The notes: generated from the letters alone by a model not told the origin. Positions 40,139-48,786 are shown, counted from the first letter of the stretch. The stretch is 64,000 bases of DNA from Bosea sp. PAMC 26642 (GCF_001562255.1 NZ_CP014301.1:2976001-3040000); one strand, 5' to 3'. Program-made: numbers and translations.

Positions 40139-41212
40139 ATGAGCGACGTCGCCGCGCGGCCCGTGCCGAACCTCTTCACCAATGGCTGGATCAAGACCGC
40201 CCTGATCCTTGCCGCCATCGTCGCCGCCGCCATTCTCGGCGCGCGGCTCGACGGCTCGGGCACGCTCTACAAGATCTTCATCGATCCGTTCGACCAGATG
40301 GCCGCAGCGCCTGACCTGCTTGCCCAGACCGTCTGGGAGGGGCTCGTCTCCGGCGTGCTCTATGCCCTGATCGCGCTCGGCTTCGTGCTGATCTTCAAGG
40401 CCTCGGGCGTGTTCAACTTCGCGCAGGGCATCATGGTGGTGTTCTCGGCCCTGACGCTGGTCGGGCTCCATGAGATGGGCGTGCCGGCGTTCCTCGCAAT
40501 CATCCTGACGCTCGGCGTGATGTTCGTCCTGGCTGTGACGATCGAGCGGGTCGTGCTGCGTCCGCTGGTCAACCAGCCCGACATCATCCTGTTCATGGCG
40601 ACCTTCGGGATCACCTATTTCCTGATCGGTTTCGGCGAGGCCGTCTTTGGCGGCAATCCCAAGCGCATGATCACCGAGCAGCTCTATCTGCCCAGCGGCG
40701 CGATCGACCTGAAGATCCTGGGCGGACTCGTCTCGCTGCAGAAGATCGACATCGCCGCCGCCGTCATCGCCTCGGTCATGATCGCGGCGCTCGCTTTGTT
40801 CTTCCAGTACACCCGCATCGGAAGAGCCCTGCGCGCAGTGGCAGACAGCCACAAGGCGGCGCTCTCGGTCGGCATCTCGCTGAACCAGATCTGGGTCATC
40901 GTCTGGTTCACCGCCGGCATCGTCGCGCTGATCACCGGCATCATGTGGGGCGCGCGCTCCGACGTCTCCTTCGCGCTCGAGATCGTCGCGCTGAAGGCGC
41001 TGCCCGTGCTGATCCTGGGCGGCTTCACCTCGATCCCCGGCGCCATCATCGGCGGGCTCATCATCGGCATCGGCGAGAAGCTCGGCGAGTTCTACTGGGG
41101 GCCGCTGATCGGCGGCGGCATCGAGAGCTGGCTCGCCTATTTCATCGCGCTCGGCTTCCTGCTGTTCCGGCCCCAGGGCCTGTTCGGCGACAAGATCATC
41201 GAACGCATCTGA
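40139..41212 (+). CDS. LIV-type ABC transporter permease (LivH-like)
   Basis: About 357 residues from ATG 40139, with AAGGGAG upstream. Multiple hydrophobic helices; the family motif ALGFVLIFKASGVFNFAQG occurs near residue 90, and the EAA-type loop GRALRAVADSHKAALSVGISLNQIW near 230. The N-terminal extension of about 60 residues before the conserved core includes one extra helix (ALILAAIVAAAILGARL). It works with the LivM-like permease 12 bp downstream. Confidence 0.94.
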   Translation: MSDVAARPVPNLFTNGWIKTALILAAIVAAAILGARLDGSGTLYKIFIDPFDQMAAAPDLLAQTVWEGLVSGVLYALIALGFVLIFKASGVFNFAQGIMVVFSALTLVGLHEMGVPAFLAIILTLGVMFVLAVTIERVVLRPLVNQPDIILFMATFGITYFLIGFGEAVFGGNPKRMITEQLYLPSGAIDLKILGGLVSLQKIDIAAAVIASVMIAALALFFQYTRIGRALRAVADSHKAALSVGISLNQIWVIVWFTAGIVALITGIMWGARSDVSFALEIVALKALPVLILGGFTSIPGAIIGGLIIGIGEKLGEFYWGPLIGGGIESWLAYFIALGFLLFRPQGLFGDKIIERI

Positions 41213-41224
41213 GAGGCTGACACC

Positions 41225-42304
41225 GTGTTCTACCGCGAAGCCGGCCAGTTCAAATCGACCTATTCCGCCGACATGGCGGTGTTCCCGATCTGGCAGGACC
41301 GGGTCGGGATCGCCGTTATCCTGCTTGTCGCCTTCATCGCCATCCCGCTTTTCGCCAGCGACTTTGTCATCGCGTCGGTGATGATTCCGTTCCTGGTGTT
41401 CTCGCTCGCCGCGATCGGGCTCAACATCCTGACGGGCTATACCGGCCTGATCTCGCTGGGCACCGCCGCCTTCATGGGGGTCGGCGCCTATGCCTGCTAC
41501 AAGATGACGACGTTCTTCCCCGGCGTGAACATCATCGTCCTGATCCTGCTTTCGGGCCTGTTCTCGGCGGCGATCGGGGTGCTCTTCGGCCTGCCCTCCT
41601 TGCGGATCAAGGGCTTCTACCTCGCGGTGGCGACGCTGGCCGCGCAGTTCTTCCTGCAATGGGCCTTCGTGCGCGTGCCCTGGCTGTTCAACTACAACGC
41701 ATCGGGCGCCATCGAAGTGCCGCAGCGCACGCTCTTCGGCATCGCCATCACCGGCGCCAGCGCTTCGCCCGAGACCCGCTACTATGTCTGCCTGTGCCTC
41801 GTCGTGGTGCTGACCTGGTTCGCCTCCAACCTCGTCCACGGCAAGCTCGGACGCTCATGGATGGCGGTGCGCGACATGGACATCGCCGCCGAACTGATGG
41901 GCATCAAGCTGCTCAACGCCAAGCTGCTCGCCTTCGCCGTGTCATCCTTCTACGCCGGCGTCGCCGGCGCGATGATGATCTTCCTCTGGTATGGCGGAGG
42001 CGAAGCAGCCGACGTGTTCAACATCCGCCTCTCCTTCAACATCCTGTTCATGGTCATCATCGGGGGCTTAGGCTCCCTGATCGGCTCCTTCTTCGGGGCG
42101 GCCTTCATCGCCAGCCTGCCGACCATCCTGAAATTCGGACTGCCGGCGATCGGCATTCCGCTGGCGGGCGCCACAGCCGAGCACGTCACCTTCATGCTCG
42201 TCGGCGCGCTGATCATCACCTTCCTGATCGTCGAGCCGCATGGGCTGGCGCGCCTCTGGCAGATCGGGAAGCAGAAACTGAGGACGTGGCCGTTCCCCTA
42301 TTGA
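41225..42304 (+). CDS. LIV-type ABC transporter permease (LivM-like)
   Basis: A protein of 359 residues with LivM features: SLAAIGLNILTGYTGLISLGTAAFMGVGAYA near the N-terminus, LPSLRIKGFYLAVATLAAQF, and the coupling loop GRSWMAVRDMDIAAELMGIKLLNAKLLAFAVSS near residue 220. It is one of two permease subunits of the transporter. A 107-bp gap without repeats leads to the binding-protein gene, which has its own strong ribosome binding site. Confidence 0.94.
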   Translation: MFYREAGQFKSTYSADMAVFPIWQDRVGIAVILLVAFIAIPLFASDFVIASVMIPFLVFSLAAIGLNILTGYTGLISLGTAAFMGVGAYACYKMTTFFPGVNIIVLILLSGLFSAAIGVLFGLPSLRIKGFYLAVATLAAQFFLQWAFVRVPWLFNYNASGAIEVPQRTLFGIAITGASASPETRYYVCLCLVVVLTWFASNLVHGKLGRSWMAVRDMDIAAELMGIKLLNAKLLAFAVSSFYAGVAGAMMIFLWYGGGEAADVFNIRLSFNILFMVIIGGLGSLIGSFFGAAFIASLPTILKFGLPAIGIPLAGATAEHVTFMLVGALIITFLIVEPHGLARLWQIGKQKLRTWPFPY

Positions 42305-42411
42305 TGGAGATGGCCCGGGAAGACGACCTGCGCGGACCACAATGCCGCAGGCGCAACGGAGACGGCGCCGGCCCCCAGGCCAGGAGCCGGTGCAACCACG
42401 GAGGAAGCAAG

Positions 42412-43743
42412 ATGAAGAAGACCGCCATGTTGAAGGGAGCCGCACTCGGCGCGCTCCTCGCCGCCGGTGCCGTCAGCACCCCGGCCAATGCCCAGGACAG
42501 CGTCTATTTCGCCAACAACGCCTATCGCACCGGCCCCTTCTCGGGCTCGGGCATCCCGATCGGTGACGGTATGCGCGACTACATCACCATGATCAACGAG
42601 CGCGACGGCGGCGTCGGCGGCGTCAAGATCGTCTATGAGGAATGCGAGACCGGCTACGACACCAAAAAGTCGATCGAGTGCTACGAGCAGGCCAAGTCGA
42701 AGAACACGATCGTCTACTCGCCCTGGTCGACCGGTGCGACGCTGGCCGCCATCCCGCGCGCCCATATCGACAAGATCCCGATCCTGTCGATGGCCTACGG
42801 CCTCTCGGCCTCGGCCGACGGCACCAACTTCCCCTGGGTCTTCATCCCGCCCTTCACCTACTGGGATGGCGCTTCGCTGATGGTGAAGCACATGGCGGCC
42901 GAACTCGGCGGCATGGACAAGCTCAAGGGCAAGAAGCTCGGCCTGATCCATCTCGATGCCCCCTTCGGCAAGGAGCCGATCCCGGTTCTCGAGAACCTCG
43001 CCAAGAAATACGGCTTCGAACTCAAGCTCTATCCCGTGGCTGCCGCCGACATGCAGAACCAGGGCTCGCTCTGGCTCTCGATCCGCCGCGACCGGCCCGA
43101 CTACCTCTACAACCAGGGTTGGGGCGCGATGAACCCGACCGCGGTCAAGGAGGCGATCAAGAACAACTTCCCGATCAACAAGCTGGTCGGCGTCTGGTGG
43201 GCCGGTGGCGACGACGACGCGCGCGCCGGCGGACCGGAGGCGAAGGGCTACAAGTCGCTCAACCTGAACGCGGCGGGTACGAACTTCCCCGTCATCCAGG
43301 ACATCCAGAAATTCGTCGTGGAGAAGGGCAAGAGCCTCGCGCCGAAGGAAAAGGTCGGCGAGAACCTCTACAACCGCGGCGTCTACAACTCGATGCTCGT
43401 CGTCGAGGCGATCCGCAACGCCCAGAAGCTGACGGGCAAGAAGGTCGTCACGGGCGAGGACATGCGCCGCGGCCTGGAGAGCCTCAACATCACCGAGGCC
43501 CGCCTGAAGGAAATCGGCATGGAAGGCTTCGCCACGCCGACCACGATCTCCTGCACCGACCATTCCGGCCACAGCAAGGCCTATGTCGCGGAGTGGGACG
43601 GCACCAAATGGACCAAGCCCGGCGAGTGGCTGGAGCCCCTCAAGGACGAGGTCCGGCCTCTGATCGAGGCCAACGCCAAGGACTACACCGACAAGGCCGG
43701 CAACTGGCCCAAGCGCGCCGAGCCCTGCGAGAAGTCGTCCTGA
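42412..43743 (+). CDS. LIV-type ABC transporter substrate-binding protein (LivK-like)
   Basis: About 443 residues from ATG 42412, preceded by GGAGGAAG. The signal peptide (MLKGAALGALLAAGAVSTPANA) is followed by a type I periplasmic-binding fold: YRTGPFSGSGIPIGDGMRDYITMINERDGGVGG, then VYSPWSTGATLAAIPRA in the ligand cleft. It is longer than amino-acid-binding LivK (about 345-380) and carries several Trp residues (VGVWWAGGDDD), consistent with the group associated with aromatic or other organic acids. A hairpin follows the stop. Confidence 0.93.
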   Translation: MKKTAMLKGAALGALLAAGAVSTPANAQDSVYFANNAYRTGPFSGSGIPIGDGMRDYITMINERDGGVGGVKIVYEECETGYDTKKSIECYEQAKSKNTIVYSPWSTGATLAAIPRAHIDKIPILSMAYGLSASADGTNFPWVFIPPFTYWDGASLMVKHMAAELGGMDKLKGKKLGLIHLDAPFGKEPIPVLENLAKKYGFELKLYPVAAADMQNQGSLWLSIRRDRPDYLYNQGWGAMNPTAVKEAIKNNFPINKLVGVWWAGGDDDARAGGPEAKGYKSLNLNAAGTNFPVIQDIQKFVVEKGKSLAPKEKVGENLYNRGVYNSMLVVEAIRNAQKLTGKKVVTGEDMRRGLESLNITEARLKEIGMEGFATPTTISCTDHSGHSKAYVAEWDGTKWTKPGEWLEPLKDEVRPLIEANAKDYTDKAGNWPKRAEPCEKSS

Positions 43744-43750
43744 TATGAAC

Positions 43751-43776
43751 TGGCGGCGCAGTAAGCTGCGTCGCCA
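43751..43776 (+). terminator. Intercistronic hairpin after the binding-protein gene
   Basis: TGGCGGCGCAG and CTGCGTCGCCA form an 11-bp stem with one mismatch around a TAAG loop, 8 nt after the stop codon. There is no T-run. It could stabilise the binding-protein mRNA or reduce read-through into the downstream ATPase gene, as is common after binding-protein genes. Confidence 0.5.
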
Positions 43777-43784
43777 GCCAACGC

Positions 43785-43940
43785 TCCCCTTCTCCCCTTG
43801 CGGGAGAAGGTGGCGCGCAGCGCCGGATGAGGGGTCGCGCTGCGCGTCAGAACGCCGATGTCTCCAGAATAGGAGATGTCGGTGCGACCCCTCATCCGTC
43901 TCGGCTTCGCCGAGCCACCTTCTCCCGCAGGGGGAGAAGG
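43785..43940. repeat. Palindromic repeat A, copy 6, between LivK-like and LivF-like genes
   Basis: CTCCCCTTCTCCCCTTGCGGG with AGAAGG, then GGATGAGGGGTCGC, are mirrored by GTGCGACCCCTCATCC and CACCTTCTCCCGC...GGGGGAGAAGGG. The end closely matches copy 1. The ribosome binding site of the next gene (GCAGGAGCGC) directly abuts it. Confidence 0.88.
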
Positions 43941-43953
43941 GCAGGAGCGCACT

Positions 43954-44802
43954 ATGTCCACCACCACACTTGACCAGCCGACCGCCGCCGCCACAACCAC
44001 CGACAACATCCTCTCGCTGAACAACATCGAGGTGATCTACGATCACGTCATCCTCGTGCTGAAGGGGGTGTCGCTGCATGTGCCGCGCAGGGGCATCGTC
44101 GCGATCCTCGGCGCCAACGGGGCCGGCAAGACGACGACGCTGAAGGCGATCTCGAACCTGCTCAAGGCCGAGCGCGGCGAGGTCACGAAAGGTTCGATCG
44201 TGTTCGAGGGCGAGCGCGTCGACCGCATGTCGCCCAGCGAGTTGGTCCGCCGCGGCTGCATCCAGGTGATGGAGGGTCGGCACTGCTTCGGCCATCTCTC
44301 GATCGAAGAAAACCTGCTGACCGGCGCCTTCACCCGCCGCGACGGCAACGCCGCGATCAAGCGCGACCTGGAGAAGATTTACGAGCTCTTCCCCCGCCTG
44401 AAGCAGCGCCGTTCCTCGCAGGCCGGCTACACCTCGGGCGGCGAGCAGCAGATGTGTGCCGTCGGCCGCGCCATGATGTCCAAGCCGAAGATGATCCTGC
44501 TCGACGAGCCCTCGATGGGGCTGGCGCCGCAGATCGTCGAGGAAATCTTCGAGATCGTTCGCCGGCTCAACGACGACGAGGGCGTCTCCTTCCTCGTTGC
44601 CGAGCAGAACACCAACATGGCCCTGCGTTATGCCACCTACGGCTACATCATGGAGACCGGCCGCATCGTCATGGACGGGCAGGCGAGCATGCTGCGCGAG
44701 AACGAGGACGTGAAGGAATTCTATCTCGGTGTCGCGGAGGGCAACAAGAAGTCGTTCCGCGAGGTCAAGAGCTACAAGCGCCGCAAGCGCTGGCTGTCGT
44801 GA
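43954..44802 (+). CDS. LIV-type ABC transporter ATP-binding protein (LivF-like)
   Basis: About 282 residues from ATG 43954; an in-frame GTG further up would read repeat sequence. Walker A is GANGAGKTTTLKAISNLLK, the Q-loop area VMEGRHCFGHLSIEENLLTG, signature YTSGGEQQMCAVGRAM, Walker B MILLDEPSMGLAP and switch VAEQNTNMALRYA, all LivF-like. The lysine/arginine-rich tail (SYKRRKRWLS) is an extension often seen in the ligase-linked group. It completes the five-subunit transporter. Confidence 0.94.
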   Translation: MSTTTLDQPTAAATTTDNILSLNNIEVIYDHVILVLKGVSLHVPRRGIVAILGANGAGKTTTLKAISNLLKAERGEVTKGSIVFEGERVDRMSPSELVRRGCIQVMEGRHCFGHLSIEENLLTGAFTRRDGNAAIKRDLEKIYELFPRLKQRRSSQAGYTSGGEQQMCAVGRAMMSKPKMILLDEPSMGLAPQIVEEIFEIVRRLNDDEGVSFLVAEQNTNMALRYATYGYIMETGRIVMDGQASMLRENEDVKEFYLGVAEGNKKSFREVKSYKRRKRWLS

Positions 44803-44820
44803 CGGGTTTGGGACCCTCTC

Positions 44821-44924
44821 CGTCATTCCGGGCGCAGCAAAGCGGAGACCCGGAATCCATTCAGCTGCGACGCCCGATGATGGATTCCGGATCGGCGTGG
44901 CTGCGCAGCTTGTCCGGAATGACG
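44821..44924. repeat. Palindromic repeat B, copy 7, between LivF-like and PaaK-like genes
   Basis: CGTCATTCCGGGCGCAGC and GACCCGGAATCCATTC mirror GATGGATTCCGGATC and GCTTGTCCGGAATGACG. It lies within the operon and ends 46 bp before the ligase start. Confidence 0.9.
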
Positions 44925-44970
44925 ACGCTGAATGGAAAGCAGCGTTTTGAGTGACGCAGAGGCGATAGCA

Positions 44971-46203
44971 ATGACCGAGCACCACGACGATCTCGAAACC
45001 CGCTCGCCCGAGGCGCGCGAGGCGGACCTTTTCGCCCGCCTGCCGGGCGTGCTGGCCGCCGCCCTGAGGGCCCCGGCTTATGCGGCGCATCTCAAGGACA
45101 TCGACCCGGCGCAGATCACCGATCGCAACGCCCTCTCGACGCTGCCGATCCTGCGCAAGGCCGACCTGCCAGCACTGCAAAAGCTCAGCCCTCCCTTCGG
45201 CGGCTTCGTCGCAGCGCCGCTCGGCTCATTTGGCCGGCTCTTCACCTCTCCGGGCCCGATCTTCGAGCCCGAAGGCACCAGCAGTGATCCCTGGGGCGCG
45301 GCCCGCGGGCTCCATGCCGCCGGCTTCCGCCGTGGCGACGTGGTGCTCAACACCTTCGGCTATCATCTCACGCCCGGCGGTTTCATCATGGATTCGGCCG
45401 CCCGCGCGCTCGGCTGCGCCGTCATCCCGGCCGGCCCCGGCAACACCGAGCAGCAGATGGAGGTGATCGCCGCCTACCAGCCGGGCTGCTATGCTGGAAC
45501 GCCCGACTTCCTCAAGATCCTGATCGAAGCGGCGCAGTCGCGCGGCATCGACATCTCCTGCATCAAGCGCGCGGTCGTCTCGGGCGCGGCCTTCCCGCCG
45601 TCGCTGCAGGCCTGGGTCCGCGACCATGGCATCGATGCCTACCAGCTTTATGCGACGGCCGATGTCGGCGTGATTGCCTACGAGACCTCGGCACGAGACG
45701 GCATGGTTCTGAACGAGAACCTGATCGTCGAAATCGTCCGTCCCGGCACCGGCAACCCGGTGGAGCAGGGCGAGGTCGGCGAAATCGTGGTCACCAATCT
45801 CGATCCGCATCATCCCCAGATCAGGCTCGCCGTGGGCGACCTCACCGCCGTGATCGCCGGCGCCAGCACCTGCGGCCGCACCAATACGCGCATAAAGGGC
45901 TGGATGGGCCGGGCCGACCAGACCGCCAAGATCAAGGGCATGTTTGTCAGGCCCGAGCAGGTTGCCGAGATCGCAAAGCGCCATGCCGAGATCGCAAAGC
46001 TGCGCCTGGTCGTGGGCCGCGCCGACGAGGTCGATACGATGACGCTTCGGGCCGAGATTTATGCCGAGCCGGCCGGGCTGATCGACGCCGTCTCGTTGAG
46101 CCTGCAGCAGGTGACCAAGCTGAAAGGTACGGTCGAGGTGCTGCCGCTGGGAGCCTTACCGAACGACGGCAAGGTGATCGCGGATGAGAGGCCCGTGGGA
46201 TAG
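44971..46203 (+). CDS. PaaK-like phenylacetate-CoA ligase family protein with a degenerate P-loop-type motif
   Basis: About 410 residues from ATG 44971, preceded by AGAGGCGATAGC; the ATG at 44932 lies in repeat-adjacent sequence. The overall match is to phenylacetate-CoA ligases (LPILRKADLPALQ near residue 55, VVSGAAFPPSLQAWV, YQLYATADVGVIAYET, and the C-terminal AMP-binding_C_2 region GWMGRADQTAKIKGMFVRPEQV). Where classic enzymes have the SSGTTGxP loop, this protein reads TSPGPIFEPEGTSSD, so ATP binding may be altered. It is the last gene of the transporter operon, giving the module two different acyl-activating enzymes. Confidence 0.88.
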   Translation: MTEHHDDLETRSPEAREADLFARLPGVLAAALRAPAYAAHLKDIDPAQITDRNALSTLPILRKADLPALQKLSPPFGGFVAAPLGSFGRLFTSPGPIFEPEGTSSDPWGAARGLHAAGFRRGDVVLNTFGYHLTPGGFIMDSAARALGCAVIPAGPGNTEQQMEVIAAYQPGCYAGTPDFLKILIEAAQSRGIDISCIKRAVVSGAAFPPSLQAWVRDHGIDAYQLYATADVGVIAYETSARDGMVLNENLIVEIVRPGTGNPVEQGEVGEIVVTNLDPHHPQIRLAVGDLTAVIAGASTCGRTNTRIKGWMGRADQTAKIKGMFVRPEQVAEIAKRHAEIAKLRLVVGRADEVDTMTLRAEIYAEPAGLIDAVSLSLQQVTKLKGTVEVLPLGALPNDGKVIADERPVG

Positions 46204-46231
46204 GCACACGTCATCAGAATGAGGCACGAGG

Positions 46232-46375
46232 AACCCCTCTCCTGTAAGGAGGGGGCAGGGGGAGGTGACGGACGTTTCGGGATTTGCCTGAACTGTCGAG
46301 CGGTTAGGGCTGCGCTTTCCTTGTTGATGGGCCATCCCCTCACCCCTGCCCCTCTCCCTTCGGGAGAGGGGTTCT
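46232..46375. repeat. Palindromic repeat A, copy 7, between the PaaK-like gene and ung
   Basis: AACCCCTCTCCTGTAAGGAG with GGGGCAGGGGGAGGTG mirrors CCCCTCACCCCTGCCCC and TCTCCCTTCGGGAGAGGGGTT. It is very similar to copy 5. It lies between converging genes. Confidence 0.88.
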
Positions 46376-46384
46376 TCCAGCGAC

Positions 46385-47083
46385 TCACCAGTCTATGGGT
46401 TTCTCCCCTCGCGCCGCCAGCCACTCATTCGCCATTGAAAACGGCCGCGACCCGAAGAATCCCCGTCTGGCCGAGAGCGGCGACGGATGGGCGCTCGCGA
46501 TCACCAGATGCCGCGTCTCTTCGATCAAGGCGCGCTTGGCCTGCGCCGGTTTGCCCCAAAGCACGAACACGGCATGTGGCCGCTTGCCCGAGACCGCAGC
46601 GATGATCGCGTCGGTGACCCGGCCCCAGCCCAGCGCCAGATGCGAGCCGGCCTTGGCCGCGCCCTCGCGCACGGTAAGCGCGGTGTTGAGCAGCAGCACG
46701 CCCTGCACCGCCCAGCGCGTCAGGTCGCCGGTCGCGGCAGCGGCGAGCCCGAGATCGTCCTTCAGTTCGCGCCGGATATTGACCAGCGAGCGCGGGAGCG
46801 GCGTCGGCCCGACATAGGAGAACGCAAGTCCATTGGCATGGCCCGGCGTCGGATAGGGATCCTGGCCGAGGATGACGACGCGCACGGCATCGAATGGCGT
46901 CGCCGCAAGCGCTGCGAAGACCTTGTCCGGCGCAGGCGCCACGACATGGCCCGCCGCCCGTTCCACGTCGGCCGCAGCGCAGGCTCGTGCGGCGGTGCCA
47001 TCCGCGAACACAGCCAGATCGCGCCAGCCCTGCGAAGCCGGCGAGGACAGGAAGGCGGCCAGAGCCGCCTCATAGCCGCTCAT
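46385..47083 (-). CDS. ung: Uracil-DNA glycosylase (family 1)
   Basis: Base-excision repair enzyme that removes uracil from DNA. It has 232 residues, normal length. The catalytic water-activating motif VVILGQDPYPTPGHANGLAFS has the family-1 Asp, followed by NIRRELKDDLG, GVLLLNTALTVREG with the uracil-recognising Asn, and the HPSPLSARRGF minor-groove loop with catalytic His. The gene begins 13 bp after the end of the 5'-nucleotidase gene on the same strand, so the two are probably co-transcribed. Confidence 0.97.
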   Translation of the reverse strand: MSGYEAALAAFLSSPASQGWRDLAVFADGTAARACAAADVERAAGHVVAPAPDKVFAALAATPFDAVRVVILGQDPYPTPGHANGLAFSYVGPTPLPRSLVNIRRELKDDLGLAAAATGDLTRWAVQGVLLLNTALTVREGAAKAGSHLALGWGRVTDAIIAAVSGKRPHAVFVLWGKPAQAKRALIEETRHLVIASAHPSPLSARRGFFGSRPFSMANEWLAARGEKPIDW

Positions 47084-47096
47084 CTCAGACGGCCTG

Positions 47097-48617
47097 TCAC
47101 TTCAGAACGGCCCGCCCCTCGACCCTGGCGTCGACCGTGCCGAGCCGGCGCAGATAGACCATCACCTCATTGGCCATCAGCTTGCCGTCGGTCAGGCCGA
47201 TCAGCGTCTTGCCCCGGCCGAGCGCAGCATAGCCGTCGCCGCCCTCCAGCATGAAGTTGTTCGAGGCGACAGTGTATTTTCCCGCAGGATCGATCGGCTT
47301 GCCATCGACCGTCACGGTGGTCACGCGCGAGCCCTGCGGCTGCTTGAGATCCGCCTCAAAGCTCAGGCCGGAGACAACCGGGAAGCGGCCCGCCCCCTGC
47401 GGCGCATCCCTCAGCCCATTCTCGATCGCGTCTTTGACGTCCTTGCCGGTGATCTCGACCATCACCGTCGCATTGCCGAACGGGAGTTCGCTGAGCACGT
47501 CGCGCCGCGTCAGCGTCTGCCCCGCGGCATATTGCTTGTTGGCGCGGATGCCGCCGGCATTGGTGATGGCGAGCTGCGCGCCGGTCGAGGTCCTGATCGC
47601 ATCGGCGACGAGGTTGCCGATCGCGGTTTCCTGCGTGCGGATCACGCCGGTGCGCGAATCGAGCGGCGCCGCGAGCTTAGCGACATCAATGTCGAGCTCC
47701 TTCGACAGCTCGGTCTCGTAGCCCTTCACGATGGCTGCGACATCCGGATCGGGCGTCGCGGCCCGGGAATCGTTGACGCGAAAGGTCGGCGTCCAGGCGA
47801 CGCGGCGCGCGGCGCCCTCGCCCGTGATCGTCACCGCGATGTCGATTGCGGTGACGTAGTTGCCCTCCTCGTTGGACTCCACCATCACGACCTTGCCGTC
47901 ATAGGCGATGGCGAGGTCGTGATCGTGGCCGGTCAGCACGATATCGACGAGGCGCGAGCGCACGATCTCGTTGTCGGTGCCGCGGGCGGCATGGACCACG
48001 GCGACGAGGATGTCGGCCCCTTGCGTCTTCAGCGCTCGCGCCTCGCGCCGCAACGCTTCCATCGTCGATGAGAATTTCAGATCGCCGGGATTGGAGAGCT
48101 GCGGCGTCGGATCGTAGGTCGTGCCGATGACGCCGACCTTAACCGGGCCGAGTTCGAAGATCTGCGAATCCTTGTGGCCGGGCAGCGCATTGCCCGCCAC
48201 ATCGCGCAGATTGGCGGCAAAGGTCGGATAGGTCTGGGCGGCGGTGAGCTTGAGATAGTTCTCCTTGCCGAAGTCGAATTCGTGGTTGCCGGGCACGAAC
48301 ACGTCGATGCCCATCTTGTTCTGCATCTCCACGATATGCGCGCCCTGGTCGAAGCCCGACATCAGCGAGGGCGAGTAGCAGTCGCCGGCATGGCAGAACA
48401 GCATCGGCACGCCCTTGGCTCGCTCCGCCCTGGCGATGCCGGCGGCCCGTGCGAAGCCGCCTTTGCCCCTGTCGTCGCCCATCTTGTAGATGTCGTTGAC
48501 GAGCAGCAGCGTGAAGGCGGGAGCCGGAATCTGCGCCATCGCCACCGGTGTCGTCGCAGCCATGGCGGCGGGAGCGGCAAGCACGCCAAGCGCCTTGCGG
48601 CGGGTCAACTGGCTCAT
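47097..48617 (-). CDS. Exported bifunctional metallophosphatase/5'-nucleotidase
   Basis: A protein of 506 residues with a twin-arginine-type signal (TRRKALGVLAAPAAMAATTPVAMAQ). The calcineurin-like metal domain has GDCYSPSL, GNHEFDFG near residue 110, VVHAARGTD and TGHDHD. The C-terminal nucleotidase domain has TAIGNLVADAIR, TNAGGIRANK and SNNFMLEGGDGYAALG. The first metal motif, usually D-x-H in UshA-type enzymes, reads VNDIYKM, with Tyr in place of His. It probably dephosphorylates periplasmic nucleotides for phosphate or nucleoside salvage. Confidence 0.93.
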   Translation of the reverse strand: MSQLTRRKALGVLAAPAAMAATTPVAMAQIPAPAFTLLLVNDIYKMGDDRGKGGFARAAGIARAERAKGVPMLFCHAGDCYSPSLMSGFDQGAHIVEMQNKMGIDVFVPGNHEFDFGKENYLKLTAAQTYPTFAANLRDVAGNALPGHKDSQIFELGPVKVGVIGTTYDPTPQLSNPGDLKFSSTMEALRREARALKTQGADILVAVVHAARGTDNEIVRSRLVDIVLTGHDHDLAIAYDGKVVMVESNEEGNYVTAIDIAVTITGEGAARRVAWTPTFRVNDSRAATPDPDVAAIVKGYETELSKELDIDVAKLAAPLDSRTGVIRTQETAIGNLVADAIRTSTGAQLAITNAGGIRANKQYAAGQTLTRRDVLSELPFGNATVMVEITGKDVKDAIENGLRDAPQGAGRFPVVSGLSFEADLKQPQGSRVTTVTVDGKPIDPAGKYTVASNNFMLEGGDGYAALGRGKTLIGLTDGKLMANEVMVYLRRLGTVDARVEGRAVLK

Positions 48618-48786
48618 GGGTTCGCGCCTCTGTTTGATTGTGTTCTAAACCTAGCAAAGCCTGCCACGCGAAGACTAGCCCCATCGCGCCGGCCGCGTTG
48701 CCACGACCGTTCGACGATGTCGCACCCCCGCGCGAAAGGCAGCTAATGACTGGACGAAAGCCGGAACTCCTCTAAATCACAGGGAA

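Noticed and set aside
42305..42411. A palindromic repeat between the LivM-like and LivK-like genes
   Set aside because: There are GC-rich partial complementarities (GGCGCCGGC, GCCGG) but none of the conserved A, B or C arms.
2443..46375. Repeats A, B and C as CRISPR arrays or rho-independent terminators
   Set aside because: Copies are dispersed singly with no regular spacers and no cas genes. Most lack a T-run, although they may still stop or process transcripts.
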